Shown here: piece after piece, positions 1 to 9,045 of the stretch | Layout of the letters: each line of letters starts with the position of its first letter | How positions within the stretch are numbered: the stretch's first letter is position 1 | Assembly (NCBI RefSeq): GCF_009389715.1 | Contig: NW_024067666.1 | Coordinates: 475,001-539,000 of the forward strand | DNA length: 64,000 bases | Origin: Phoenix dactylifera | Lineage: Eukaryota; Streptophyta; Magnoliopsida; Arecales; Arecaceae | Direction of reading: 5' to 3' | The notes under the pieces: model-generated | Database searches by the model: none | Told to the model about the DNA's origin: nothing | The model's input: only the letters and a program-made list of their open reading frames with translations | Translations under genes and position numbers: made by a program

Positions 1-109
1 AATCCTACCAATAATCTTGCCCAACTAGATGTTCATGTTTTGGAAAGGTTTGTCCAAATCAAATCCTACCAATAAACAATCCCATCCAATTAAATTCTAA
101 TAGATATAG
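1..109. other. Left flank of chromovirus, probable RAB5 intron
   Basis: AT-rich non-coding sequence with the phrase AAATCCTACCAAT repeated near 1 and 60. Positions 105-109 (TATAG) are the left copy of the target-site duplication. If the missing 5' exons of the RAB5 gene lie further left, this is intron sequence. Confidence 0.5.
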
Positions 110-459
110 TGATGCCGGACCAAATTTAAAATGAAAGCAGGAGAAGAGGGGGAGAGAAGGAGGAAGAAGAAGAGAAGAAGGAGAAGGGAGGAGAAGAGAA
201 GAAAAGGAAAACGTGAGGGAAGGAAGTCTTTAATTCTGCATTAAAACCCTAATCAGCATAAAGTTCCCTTTAAATAGGGCCCCATAAGAACAATTAAAAT
301 AAACCCCTTACATAAAATAATTCCCCACAAATAATCCCTAAAATGCAAATAAGCCCAGAATAAAATAAACCCCAAATAAATCCTAAAACACAAATAAACC
401 CAGAAATAACAATAAGCAAATATGCAAATAAAATGGGGACCTAGCTGATGTCCCCATCA
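110..459 (-). repeat. 3' LTR of the chromovirus
   Basis: 350-bp LTR, TGATGCCGG to CCCCATCA on the plus strand. The end next to the coding region holds an 8-bp inverted repeat (ATGGGGAC / GTCCCCAT). The polyprotein stop codon (441-443) lies inside this LTR. Confidence 0.95.
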
Positions 460-2423
460 ACTCCTCCCGGGTGAGAAAAACTCGACCCCGTCCAGTGTAA
501 ATCGGGTCGGCTGTCGTACTGCTCCAGAAGATCCGGGTCAAGGCGCTGCAACTCAGCTCGCGAAATCCACGACACATCTGATTCGGGTCGACCTTTCCAC
601 CGAACAAGGTAACGTTGGTAGCTTCCTCTCCTGGTAGATATAACCTGCTCATCTAATATATGTTCTATGTGTTCTCTGCGTGCATGAAACTGTGGAGGTG
701 GAGGCTCACTAGCAGGTGCTAGAGCAGGGTGATCAACAACAGTGGATGTATCAACAAAAGGGTCAGAAGGAATGAATGTTGATTTCTTGTATGGGACTAA
801 ATCTTCAATATTAAATGTCGCACTAATCCCATAGTCTTCAGGAAGATCTACAACATACGCATTCGAACTGATTTTCTTTAGGACTTTGAACGGTCCCGCA
901 CTACGAGATTGCAACTTTTTGAACGTCCCCGAAGGAAGTCGTTCAGGTCTAATTCTTACCATGACTGAATCACCTACATTTAATTCTTTATAACGTCGGT
1001 GCAAATCAGCAAAGGATTTATATTTTAAGTTATTAGAGTGAATAAGTTTGCTGATCTCCTGATGCAATGAATGCAGGTGTGAAGCAAATGATTGTGCAGA
1101 CTCAGAGACTCTATGTTGATGAGATATGGGAATCAAGTCTATGGGCTGCCTAGGTTTATAACCATTCACCACTTCAAAAGGACTCATGCCTATGGTCCTA
1201 TTGACCGAACTATTATATGCAAACTCGGCAGTTGGTAACACGAGATCCCAAGTCCTAGTATGCTCACCTACCAGACATCTGAGAAGACTCCCTAGACTTC
1301 GGTTGACAACTTCGGTCTGGCCATCAGTTTGGGGATGATAGGCAGAGGAAAATTTTAATTTGGTACCCATCATGTGCCAAAGAGTTTTCCAAAAATAGCT
1401 CATAAATTTAACATCCCTATCGGACACAATAGATTTAGGGAGACCATGGAGTCTAACGACTTCGTCAAAATAAAGTTTCGCAATCCTAGAAGCATCAGAA
1501 GTCTTAGAACATGGGAGAAAATGAGCCATTTTAGAGAACCGGTCCACTACTACAAAAATGGAATCGTGTTTGGTCGAGGTACGTGGAAGCCCTAACACAA
1601 AATTCATGCTAACATCTTGCCACGGACAATCAGGAACAGGTAGTGGAGTGTAAAGCCCAGTGTTCTGTTTACGTTGTTTGGCTAATTGACATGTGCGGCA
1701 CTGAGCGACGATCTTGGCCACGTCTCTCTTGAGACTCGGCCAGAAGAAACGTCTTTCCACCATCTCAATTGTTTTGTCTCTCCCGAAATGCCCAGACAGT
1801 CCTCCAGCGTGTACTTCCCATACTAGAAAATCTCTCAAAGAAGTTCGAGAAATACACAATCGGTCGGAGCGAAAGAGATAATCATCGTGTAAAAAGAAAT
1901 CATCGTGCTCTCTCTCTACTCCATCTCGTAAGGTCAGGTATACATTACTAAAATCGGGACAGGTGGCATATTGTTCCCTGATCCTTTCAAAACCAATTAC
2001 TTCAGTGCTCATCATGGATAGGAGGAAGATCCGTCGACTGAGCGCATCAGCAGCCTTATTCTCAATTCCAGCTTTATGTTTCAGCACAAAAGTATAGGCT
2101 TGTAGAAACTCAATCCATCGGCCGTGTCGAAGGTTTAGTTTCTTTTGAGAATTGAGATACTTTAAAGCCTCATGGTCTGAATACAGGACAAATTCTTGCG
2201 GTAGCAAATAGTGTCGCCAATGTCGCAAAGTTTGCACTACCGCATAGAATTCCTTATCATAGGTGGAATAACGCAACCTGCCGTCACTTAACTTTTCACT
2301 AAAGAACGCGACAGGGTGGCCTTCTTGGCTTAATACACCACCTATGCCAATGCCAGAGGCATCACATGCGACCTCGAATACCTTAGTGAAATCAGGGAGG
2401 CGCAAGACAGGTGCTTCGGTCAT
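441..2423 (-). CDS. Chromovirus RNase H-integrase-chromodomain
   Basis: A 660-residue frame continuing the register of the Gag-RT frame after an in-frame TGA. RNase H occupies 1-130 (ACDASG, D21, E58, D83). The integrase zinc domain follows, with H205, H212, C242 and C245. In the integrase core the first catalytic position holds Asn274 (SMNFVLGLP) where the family has Asp; the second (SDRD, D335) and third (TDGQTE, E371) are present. A C-terminal chromodomain near 590-645 (YLVRWKGRPESDVSWI) would direct integration to marked chromatin in functional relatives. The last codons cross the polypurine tract and the TAG stop lies 17 nt inside the 3' LTR. Integrase function is doubtful given Asn274. 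Confidence 0.93.
   Translation of the reverse strand: MTEAPVLRLPDFTKVFEVACDASGIGIGGVLSQEGHPVAFFSEKLSDGRLRYSTYDKEFYAVVQTLRHWRHYLLPQEFVLYSDHEALKYLNSQKKLNLRHGRWIEFLQAYTFVLKHKAGIENKAADALSRRIFLLSMMSTEVIGFERIREQYATCPDFSNVYLTLRDGVEREHDDFFLHDDYLFRSDRLCISRTSLRDFLVWEVHAGGLSGHFGRDKTIEMVERRFFWPSLKRDVAKIVAQCRTCQLAKQRKQNTGLYTPLPVPDCPWQDVSMNFVLGLPRTSTKHDSIFVVVDRFSKMAHFLPCSKTSDASRIAKLYFDEVVRLHGLPKSIVSDRDVKFMSYFWKTLWHMMGTKLKFSSAYHPQTDGQTEVVNRSLGSLLRCLVGEHTRTWDLVLPTAEFAYNSSVNRTIGMSPFEVVNGYKPRQPIDLIPISHQHRVSESAQSFASHLHSLHQEISKLIHSNNLKYKSFADLHRRYKELNVGDSVMVRIRPERLPSGTFKKLQSRSAGPFKVLKKISSNAYVVDLPEDYGISATFNIEDLVPYKKSTFIPSDPFVDTSTVVDHPALAPASEPPPPQFHARREHIEHILDEQVISTRRGSYQRYLVRWKGRPESDVSWISRAELQRLDPDLLEQYDSRPDLHWTGSSFSHPGGVDGDIS
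460..473 (-). other. Polypurine tract of the chromovirus
   Basis: On the minus strand CCCGGGAGGAGT runs directly into the 3' LTR. It is a purine-rich plus-strand primer, somewhat degenerate at its 5' side. The polyprotein frame reads through it. Confidence 0.6.
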
Positions 2424-2465
2424 CCTATGCTTAATATCTTTAAATGCTTGGGATGCCGACTTAGT

Positions 2466-5015
2466 TCAGATAAAGTCTCCTTTCTTCATGCAATCTGTGA
2501 TGGGAGACATTATTGAACTAAAATTCCTAATGAAGCGACGATAGAAAGTAGCCAGACCATGAAAACTACGTACCTCGGCTAAGGTCTTGGGCTCAGGCCA
2601 ATCGACTATCGCGCTTACTTTTTCTGGATCAGCGGAGACACCCTTGGAAGATACTATGAATCCTAAGAAAGTGACGTGATCAGTCAGGAAGGCACACTTC
2701 TTAGGGTTTGCAAAGAAGCTTTCTTTCCGCAGGACTTCACAAACCTGCCTTAGGTGTGAGAGATGGAGCTCTTGAGTTTGACTATAAATGAGGATGTCAT
2801 CAAAGTATACAACGACAAATTTGTTCAAGAAAGGTCGAAAGATCTGTGTCATCACCCTCATAAAAGTACTTGGAGCATTTGTTAATCCGAAAGGCATTAC
2901 TAACCATTCGTAGAGTTCATCTTTGGTCTTGAATGCAGTTTTCCATTCATCCCCAGAACGAATCCGAATCTGGTGGTACCCACTCTTTAGGTCGATCTTG
3001 GAAAAAACTGTAGCACCAGACATATAGTCTAAAAGGTCGTCCAGCCTAGGAATGGGAAAACGATACTTAACCGTGATCTTATTGATAGCACGGCTATCGA
3101 CGCACATCCTCCAAGAGCCATCTTTCTTGGGAGTGAGGAGTGCAGGTACAGCACAGGGACTCAAACTCTCACGAATATACCCTCGAGTGACGAGTTCGTC
3201 AACTTGGCGTTTCAGTTCAGTGTGCTCGTTTGGATTGAGTCTATGGTGGGGAAGATTTGGCAGTGACGCTCCAGGAATGAGATCAATTACGTGCTGGATA
3301 TCACGCATTGGAGGGAGTGCCTCTGGAAGATCAGTTGGGAAGACAGAGTGAAACTCCTCCAACAGAGGAACTACGGCGGCCGGATGTTCGACATTTGACT
3401 CCACATTAATAACTCTAGCCACAAGGGCGAACACAGGTGAATGGCTTTCGATATCTTTCATTACCTCTTTCGAAGTAATGATGTGAAGTGACTCTTCTTT
3501 TTGTGGCGTAGCACCCTTCTTCTCAGGGCCGGGTTCTCTAGGAGGCAATGAATTCAGTATAATTTTCCGACCCTGGAACATAAAACTACACGAATTTGAC
3601 CGACCATGAAGTGTGATGTCCCTATCGTATAACCAAGGTCTTCCTAGAATGACTTGACCTACGTCCATCGGAAGGCAGTCGCACCAAATCTCATCTTTAT
3701 AAGATAGGAATTGAATCGAGACAAAGCATCTTTCTGAAACCGAAATGGACGTCTTATCTACCCAGGCTACTTTATATGGATTAGGATGAGGGGTAGATTT
3801 CAGGCCAAGGCGAGAAACAACTCCAGACGCAATGGCATTGATGCAACTCCCGCTATCAAATAAGATTTTGCATGTTTTACCATTGATCTTAATAAGTGTA
3901 TAAAATAGGGAGGTTCTTCGCCAGTCTTGTTCGATCTTTGTTTGGGCTAGTGTGCACCTAACCACATGGAGCCTATGGTTTTGGTCATTCCTATCAGTGG
4001 GCTCATTTTGGTATTCAGTCTGAACAAACTCTAACCCGGTCTTTTCGTCTCCAAAGTCATCTACAAAATCCTCGATGTTTGGTTCATAGACTTCTTCGAC
4101 ACATTCAGTATCCTGGGTTCCTGCTTCCAGTTCAGTCATTAAATAGGTCTTGGCATTACATTGGGACGCAATATGGCCAAACTTTTGGCACCTGAAACAC
4201 TGGGTTTGGTTTCTTAAGGGCGGGTTGGACCCTAATATGCCTTTTTCTTTATTAGTTGATGTACTTTGAGCAGGCACCGGGAACGTCCTAGTCGGTGTTT
4301 GGCTAGAACCGGGTTGGGAGGGATGGTTGGAGAGTGGTCTGGGTTGTGGGAGATGGCTTTGATTAGGTCGGGCTCCTGGGGGTAAAAACCGAGAGTCGGT
4401 ACGTCTCACCACAGGGACTCGTAAAAAACTATCCACGTCTTGAGCCAATTGGTATGCCTGGCCAAGGGTAGTAATCTCTCGGAGGATCAATTCTTTCTGG
4501 ATCTCCTCACGGAGTCCTGCTCGAAACCTAGAAAGAGTAACAGTCTCCTCTTCGATTACACCACACCTCATGTGAAACTCCTCAAATTGTGCAATGTAAT
4601 CGGCAACAGTTGAAGTTCCTTGAGTTAGTTTCTGCCACCTATCCATAAGGCGTTGTCGGTAAGAGAATGGCAGATACTTCTCATTCAGTTTTTCTTTCAT
4701 ATCCTCCCAAGTGGTGATACGTGGAAGCCTCTGGGTCTCACGCCGATGTTCAACGTTATGCCAGTACCAGTGAGCTTGCCCAATAAGCTTCATTTTGGCA
4801 AACCGTACTTTTCTATTTTCAGTCATATCGTACCATTCAAAATAATTATCCATAGCTGCTCTCCAATCAAGGTACACGCTCGGCTCTAATTGACCAGCAA
4901 ATGTGGGGGCTTCTACTCGCACGGTACGAAGTAGTCGCTCGTCAAGATCGCGCTGGTGATCAGGATGATGTTGGTTCCTAGGGGGATGGGGAAAAGCTAC
5001 AGGCGGTGTGGTCAA
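2466..5015 (-). CDS. Chromovirus Gag-protease-reverse transcriptase
   Basis: An 849-residue frame. A retrotransposon Gag domain spans about residues 30-195 (WYWHNVEH, FRAGLREEIQKELI). One CCHC zinc knuckle follows (CFRCQKFGHIASQC, 273-286). The aspartic protease has its active site LFDSGS at 385-390. Reverse transcriptase covers about 570-800, with KIDLKSGYHQIR, MPFGLTNAPSTF and the catalytic VVYFDDILIYS. Gag packages the RNA and RT copies it in cytoplasmic particles. The track-style start is TTG, so 5015 marks only the open region; the true start is probably the broken MPTRSG frame upstream. The frame ends at TGA (2466-2468) in the linker before RNase H. The same register stays open across 2424-2465 into the next frame, so this is a single nonsense codon, not a domain boundary. 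Confidence 0.93.
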   Translation of the reverse strand: MTTPPVAFPHPPRNQHHPDHQRDLDERLLRTVRVEAPTFAGQLEPSVYLDWRAAMDNYFEWYDMTENRKVRFAKMKLIGQAHWYWHNVEHRRETQRLPRITTWEDMKEKLNEKYLPFSYRQRLMDRWQKLTQGTSTVADYIAQFEEFHMRCGVIEEETVTLSRFRAGLREEIQKELILREITTLGQAYQLAQDVDSFLRVPVVRRTDSRFLPPGARPNQSHLPQPRPLSNHPSQPGSSQTPTRTFPVPAQSTSTNKEKGILGSNPPLRNQTQCFRCQKFGHIASQCNAKTYLMTELEAGTQDTECVEEVYEPNIEDFVDDFGDEKTGLEFVQTEYQNEPTDRNDQNHRLHVVRCTLAQTKIEQDWRRTSLFYTLIKINGKTCKILFDSGSCINAIASGVVSRLGLKSTPHPNPYKVAWVDKTSISVSERCFVSIQFLSYKDEIWCDCLPMDVGQVILGRPWLYDRDITLHGRSNSCSFMFQGRKIILNSLPPREPGPEKKGATPQKEESLHIITSKEVMKDIESHSPVFALVARVINVESNVEHPAAVVPLLEEFHSVFPTDLPEALPPMRDIQHVIDLIPGASLPNLPHHRLNPNEHTELKRQVDELVTRGYIRESLSPCAVPALLTPKKDGSWRMCVDSRAINKITVKYRFPIPRLDDLLDYMSGATVFSKIDLKSGYHQIRIRSGDEWKTAFKTKDELYEWLVMPFGLTNAPSTFMRVMTQIFRPFLNKFVVVYFDDILIYSQTQELHLSHLRQVCEVLRKESFFANPKKCAFLTDHVTFLGFIVSSKGVSADPEKVSAIVDWPEPKTLAEVRSFHGLATFYRRFIRNFSSIMSPITDCMKKGDFI

Positions 5016-5224
5016 ACAAACTCGGGATAAGCTGCGATTGGGGATGATAGTTCCGGAGTCCTAGGGTGTTGTACTAGAGCACGGATCTCACGTTTGAATT
5101 CGTCGTGATCAGCTCGTATTGCAGCTAATTGTTCCAGAATATCTTGTATAACTCTGGGGTCCATGGTGGATAAAGGGGTCTGAGAGTCAGTGAGGAGGTA
5201 CTCTCTACCACTACGGGTGGGCAT
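5012..5224 (-). pseudogene. Chromovirus gag N-terminus (frame-broken)
   Basis: A 70-residue frame opens MPTRSGREYL, a start typical of Ty3/gypsy gag proteins. A short helical stretch (DILEQLAAIRADHDEFKREI) follows, and the frame stops with TGA at 5012-5014. The main gag-RT frame is open just upstream of this stop in a different register, so the start was probably separated from the body by a small indel between about 5012 and 5060. The alternative is that translation starts inside the long frame. Confidence 0.65.
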
Positions 5225-6373
5225 ACAGAAACGACTCTAATTGGTGATATGATATGCAATACTACTAATGAACCCTAATTGTCCAAATGTAATGCAGGAC
5301 AACCTACTGATGCAACCCACTAATGCAACCTACTATGAATTCGGAAATCAGCAACTTTTCACAAAAATAACTTAAAATTAAATGTTACTAATTTGTACTT
5401 TGGTTATTTCAGAATTAAAGTAGAAAATTAGTCACTATAAGAAGTTAGGTTGCAAACACGTTTTACAGTCATTCAAAGTCTGAAAGTAATCTGATCTATG
5501 GATGTTGATGATGTCCTGACACTAAGGTGTGCTAATTTAATATTTAGATTTAATTGGTAGGTAGGACGGGTGTGGTGGAAAATATTCTAGGTTTTGCAGT
5601 TTGACAAGAAAATAAGTTTCAAAATAGGGCTGTCATGCAAGAGAACTAGAACATATTTAGATAAGCAAGCCCAAAGGAGGAAGAACCTATTACCTGTGGT
5701 GAATGCAGTTGACCAGAATCATCTGCTCGTGGAGTCTCGAACACGAAGTCAGTACCGGGCGAAGTTAGCTGGAACCGTGGACTCGGGCTGCAGCACAAAA
5801 CCTTCTGAATTTCTGGAACGGCTGAAGAAGATGCTGAATCGGGCCAGTAAAAGGATCTGCGGTCAATTGGGCTTGGACCGAGCTACAGTACAGCGCGCGG
5901 GCTGGGCTGGCGGCCTGCTGCAAGGAACTGGACCAGGCTGGTCGGGCTCGGATGTGGCCTGATGGGCAAGTGAAAACAGGGCCAGATCTGTTGGGCCCAA
6001 CTGTGAATTTGGTGGGTGTAAAGTGGGTCTAATGAAGCCCACAATGATGACCCGACTGAGTGCAAGAAGGGGGAAGGGAAGTCGATGGTACTCAGCGAGG
6101 GACGGAAGCGGCCGACGGGAGAAGAGCTTGGCTGATGGGCGCTCGGACACGGAACCGGCGGCGGTCTTCCAGCGGCGGGTGCGGTGGTGGATGGTGGAGG
6201 TAGGTGGGACGCGGCCTATGGAGTCGGCCGATGGTGAGGAAAAATGGCAAGGATGTACGAGGAGGCGGACAAAGGGAGGGAAAATGGGAGAGGGGTGGTG
6301 GCTGGACGGATGAAAAGGCTGCCGCGAGAGATGAGCAGCGGCAGAGCTCGGCGAGGCGGCGGAAGTGGGGTTG

Positions 6374-6535
6374 GCACGATGGCGGCGAGGAGGAAAGGCG
6401 GAGCGGCTGGTGGTGGCGCTGCAGGCGGAGCTCGGCGACGGCGGCGAAGGGGTGGCACGACGGCGGCGAGGAGGAAAGGCGGAGCGGCTGGTGGTGGCGC
6501 TGCAGGCGGAGCTCGGCGACGGCGGCGAAGGAGAC
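6374..6535. repeat. 81-bp tandem duplication in the element leader
   Basis: Two nearly identical 81-bp units (period measured from AGGAAAGGCG at 6391 and 6472). The length is a multiple of three, so it is frame-neutral in every open frame crossing it. Confidence 0.9.
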
Positions 6536-6600
6536 GGTGGAAACCCTAGGGTTTCCTTTTCGGCAGAACAGAGGTTAGTTTTTTTTTTTTTTTTTGGAAA

Positions 6601-6734
6601 CACGTGCAGGTCACGTGATCCTACGGGACTTTTTTTTTTTTTTTTTTAACCCTAACGGGTTCGGGTTATCGGTTTCGGGTTTCGAATGAAACCCGCTCCG
6701 ATAACTGTGAAGCTTAGCACGTGCGGGTCACGTG
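6601..6734. repeat. Two paired G-box motifs
   Basis: CACGTGCAGGTCACGTG (6601-6617) recurs as CACGTGCGGGTCACGTG (6718-6734). Each holds two CACGTG palindromes, the core bound by plant bZIP and bHLH factors. A T-tract flanks each copy. A regulatory role is inference only. Confidence 0.7.
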
Positions 6735-6792
6735 CCAAATTTTTTTTTTTTTTTTAACTTACTGGATGTGAACCCGAGCTATCGGGTTTTGG

Positions 6793-6821
6793 GGTAACGG
6801 GTTTAGAACTTACCCGTTACC
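6793..6821. repeat. 10-bp perfect inverted repeat
   Basis: GGTAACGGGT (6793-6802) and ACCCGTTACC (6812-6821) are separated by 9 nt and could form a stem-loop in the retroelement leader RNA. Confidence 0.75.
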
Positions 6822-7545
6822 ACCCGTCTTCAACCTCCCGATTGATTCGGGAGAACGGCCCGGTCGATTCGGCGGTGGTTGCGGAGCGGCCGAACGGCGT
6901 GGCGGCGGAGCTTGCGGCCGCAGCTCCGTGGTCGGAGGCGACAGGCGGCGGCCGGTCGTGGCAGCGGCTGGGCTTCCCCTGTGGGCGGTGGTCGGCGGAT
7001 GCGTCGACAGTGCCGAGGGATAATGCTGAGATTTGATCGGCGACGCCCTTCTTCTTTCCGGCAGCGGAAGTCACGCGTGGCCCTTCGACACGCTCCGGTG
7101 TCCGTGGTCGACGTACGGCGTAGTATTCGTGCGGCCACAGGAAACCGGGGATTTGTCGGCGCTCGGCCATACACCGGTGGTGGTGGCGTCGGTTGCAGGC
7201 TCCGGTGGAGGACCAGAGGCGGTGCTGCAGGGAGGGCTCCGGAGGATCTGATGGAAAGAACTGGTTGCAGCAGGGAGGGGCACAGTGGAACTGCTCTGCT
7301 ACGGGGAAGACTCTCTTTTTTTTTTTGTTTTGCTCTGATGAAAACACAGACCGAGAGAGAGGAAGGGTCGGATGCGGGTGGCTGTCGATCTGGGCCTTCA
7401 CAGACTCAGCAGTGATCCTTTTTTTTTTTTTTTGAACAGGCTGACAGAGGGAAGGCCCTGTTCTCCTTGAAGCACCGTGAGAACCAATGGGAAAGAAGGG
7501 CTGTTGTTGGATCGGGGCTTTGGCAGCAGGGGCAAAACCAGCCTT

Positions 7546-7557
7546 GCTCTGATACCA
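7546..7557 (-). other. Primer-binding site, initiator tRNA-Met
   Basis: On the minus strand the sequence reads TGGTATCAGAGC, the classic 12-nt complement of the 3' end of plant initiator tRNA-Met. It lies 3 nt inside the 5' LTR, as expected for minus-strand DNA priming. Confidence 0.93.
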
Positions 7558-7560
7558 AGT

Positions 7561-7910
7561 TGATGCCGGACCAAATTTAAAATGAAAGCAGGAGAAGAGG
7601 GGAAGAGAAGGAGGAAGAAGAAGAGAAGAAGGAGAAGGGAGGAGAAGAGAAGAAGAGGAAAACGTGAGGGAAGGAAGTCTTTAATTCTGCATTAAAACCC
7701 TAATCAGCATAAAGTTTCCTTTAAATAGGGCCCCATAAGAACAATTAAAATAAACCCCTTACATAAAATAATTCCCCACAAATAAGCCCTAAAATGCAAA
7801 TAAGCCCAGAATAAAATAAACCCCAAATAAATCCTAAAACACAAATAAACCCAGAAATAACAATAAGCAAATATGCAAATAAAATGGGGACCTAGCTGAT
7901 GTCCCCATCA
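7561..7910 (-). repeat. 5' LTR of the chromovirus
   Basis: 350-bp LTR, about 99% identical by eye to the left one. Read on the minus strand it carries a TATA-like CTATTTAAAG (around 7720-7729), the likely promoter core for the element transcript. It is followed rightwards by the TATAG duplication. Confidence 0.95.
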
Positions 7911-7915
7911 TATAG

Positions 7916-8770
7916 CTTTCTTTTTAAAAAATCAAATCCTATAGTTGAGAACCATGTTATTCAAAATGACTGAAAAATAAAAAAATATTTAATGTATACC
8001 CTTTTTTTTTTTTTTTTAACTTAAGGTCATTTAATCTCTTCTCTCAAACGTGCATTGCACTGGTTGCTAATATAATCCAATAAGTCACAATGTGCTTTTC
8101 AGGTCGGTCTTTTGTCTGTAGGGAAGACTCGAAGAAGAAGAGTATTTCGTTACCTTTTCCTTATGTTAGGATAGTTTGCATACAGTCTCTTTTGGAGATA
8201 TATTAGTGCAAAATGTGTGAATGTGTGGATGACTCCATCTGTGCTTATATCACATGTTTCCTAGAATAATGCTTATTACATTTGAAGCTGTAATATTGTC
8301 AGATCTGTACGTAGGTGAATTTTTCCTACCAGAATATGAGTACTGCTCTAAATTGCTGTCTGTAAATAGAATAGCTGATCCAAAGATGCATGGGCTATGC
8401 CTTAGTTAACTATTTTTTATATCTCCTTGCATCAATGTGGCCTTAAGACTATTGTACTGTTTGATGGAGGAATTTCTTTCCAAAGGAATCCTTTTGTAGG
8501 TTGCTGCAGAACAATCTAAAATTTTTACTGTCGCTTAATTGGTTATTGGAATTTAACATACGGGTTCAGTAAGTATTAACTAAGTTTGATGCAAAACTTG
8601 GATCAAATGATCATATTTTTGGCACTGTACAACTGAATAGAGGAGAACTAAGCAGCTTTGAAGGCAGTTTTACAAGTGTGTCAAGATTGATACTGCTTCC
8701 CATGAAGTTTTTGTATGATAAATAATTTACTTCATATATTTCTTAAAGATTCCCACAATTTTTGTTGCAG
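7916..8770 (+). other. RAB5 intron sequence upstream of first visible exon
   Basis: AT-rich sequence with no open frame of interest, ending in the acceptor TTTGTTGCAG (8761-8770). No upstream RAB5 exon (GTP-binding motifs G1-G3) was found here. Confidence 0.6.
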
Positions 8771-8963
8771 GCTACGTTCATGCGAGCAAGGAAATGGGTT
8801 CAAGAACTTCAAGCCCAAGGTAGAACCTAGATTTTTTTGATTGAGATGGCTATTTCTTCTAGAATTCTGATAGTATTATCTGATATGTTGTTGCCAAAAA
8901 AATCTATCCAATATCCTTTGGCGCTGATGAAGCTGCTCTAAAAGGATCCTGAATTGCCCCTAA

Positions 8964-9045
<82 letters not shown>

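Larger units (their letters stand above)
5225..7545 (-). other. 2.3-kb leader of the chromovirus, no protein recognised
   Basis: The region between the primer-binding site and gag is unusually long. It contains GC-rich low-complexity sequence (6050-7300), five or so T-tracts of 9-19 nt, an 81-bp tandem duplication, two paired CACGTG motifs and a 10-bp hairpin. Several overlapping frames are open for 80-246 residues on both strands, but all are Arg/Ala/Pro/Ser-rich and none resembles a known protein; GC-rich composition explains them. It may be a genuine long leader or captured host sequence. Confidence 0.6.
110..7910 (-). mobile_element. Ty3/gypsy chromovirus LTR retrotransposon
   Basis: A 7.8-kb element read on the minus strand. 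It has two 350-bp LTRs (110-459 and 7561-7910) that begin TG and end CA, flanked by a perfect 5-bp duplication TATAG (105-109 and 7911-7915). The primer-binding site complements initiator tRNA-Met. A polypurine tract abuts the 3' LTR. Coding order is gag, protease, RT, RNase H, integrase, chromodomain, which places it among chromoviruses; the clade was not determined. By eye the LTRs differ at about 4 of 350 positions, so insertion is recent. The copy is broken by a frame change near the gag start, an in-frame TGA between RT and RNase H, and a substituted integrase catalytic residue. It is antisense to the RAB5 gene on its right. Confidence 0.96.

Noticed and set aside
5863-6603. 246-codon minus-strand frame rich in Ser/Pro/Arg
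   Set aside because: GC-rich sequence keeps several frames open on both strands at once, the frame has no known domain, and it lies in the retroelement leader.
6817-7435. Overlapping long frames on both strands
   Set aside because: Low-complexity, mutually overlapping and domain-free; explained by GC-rich composition.
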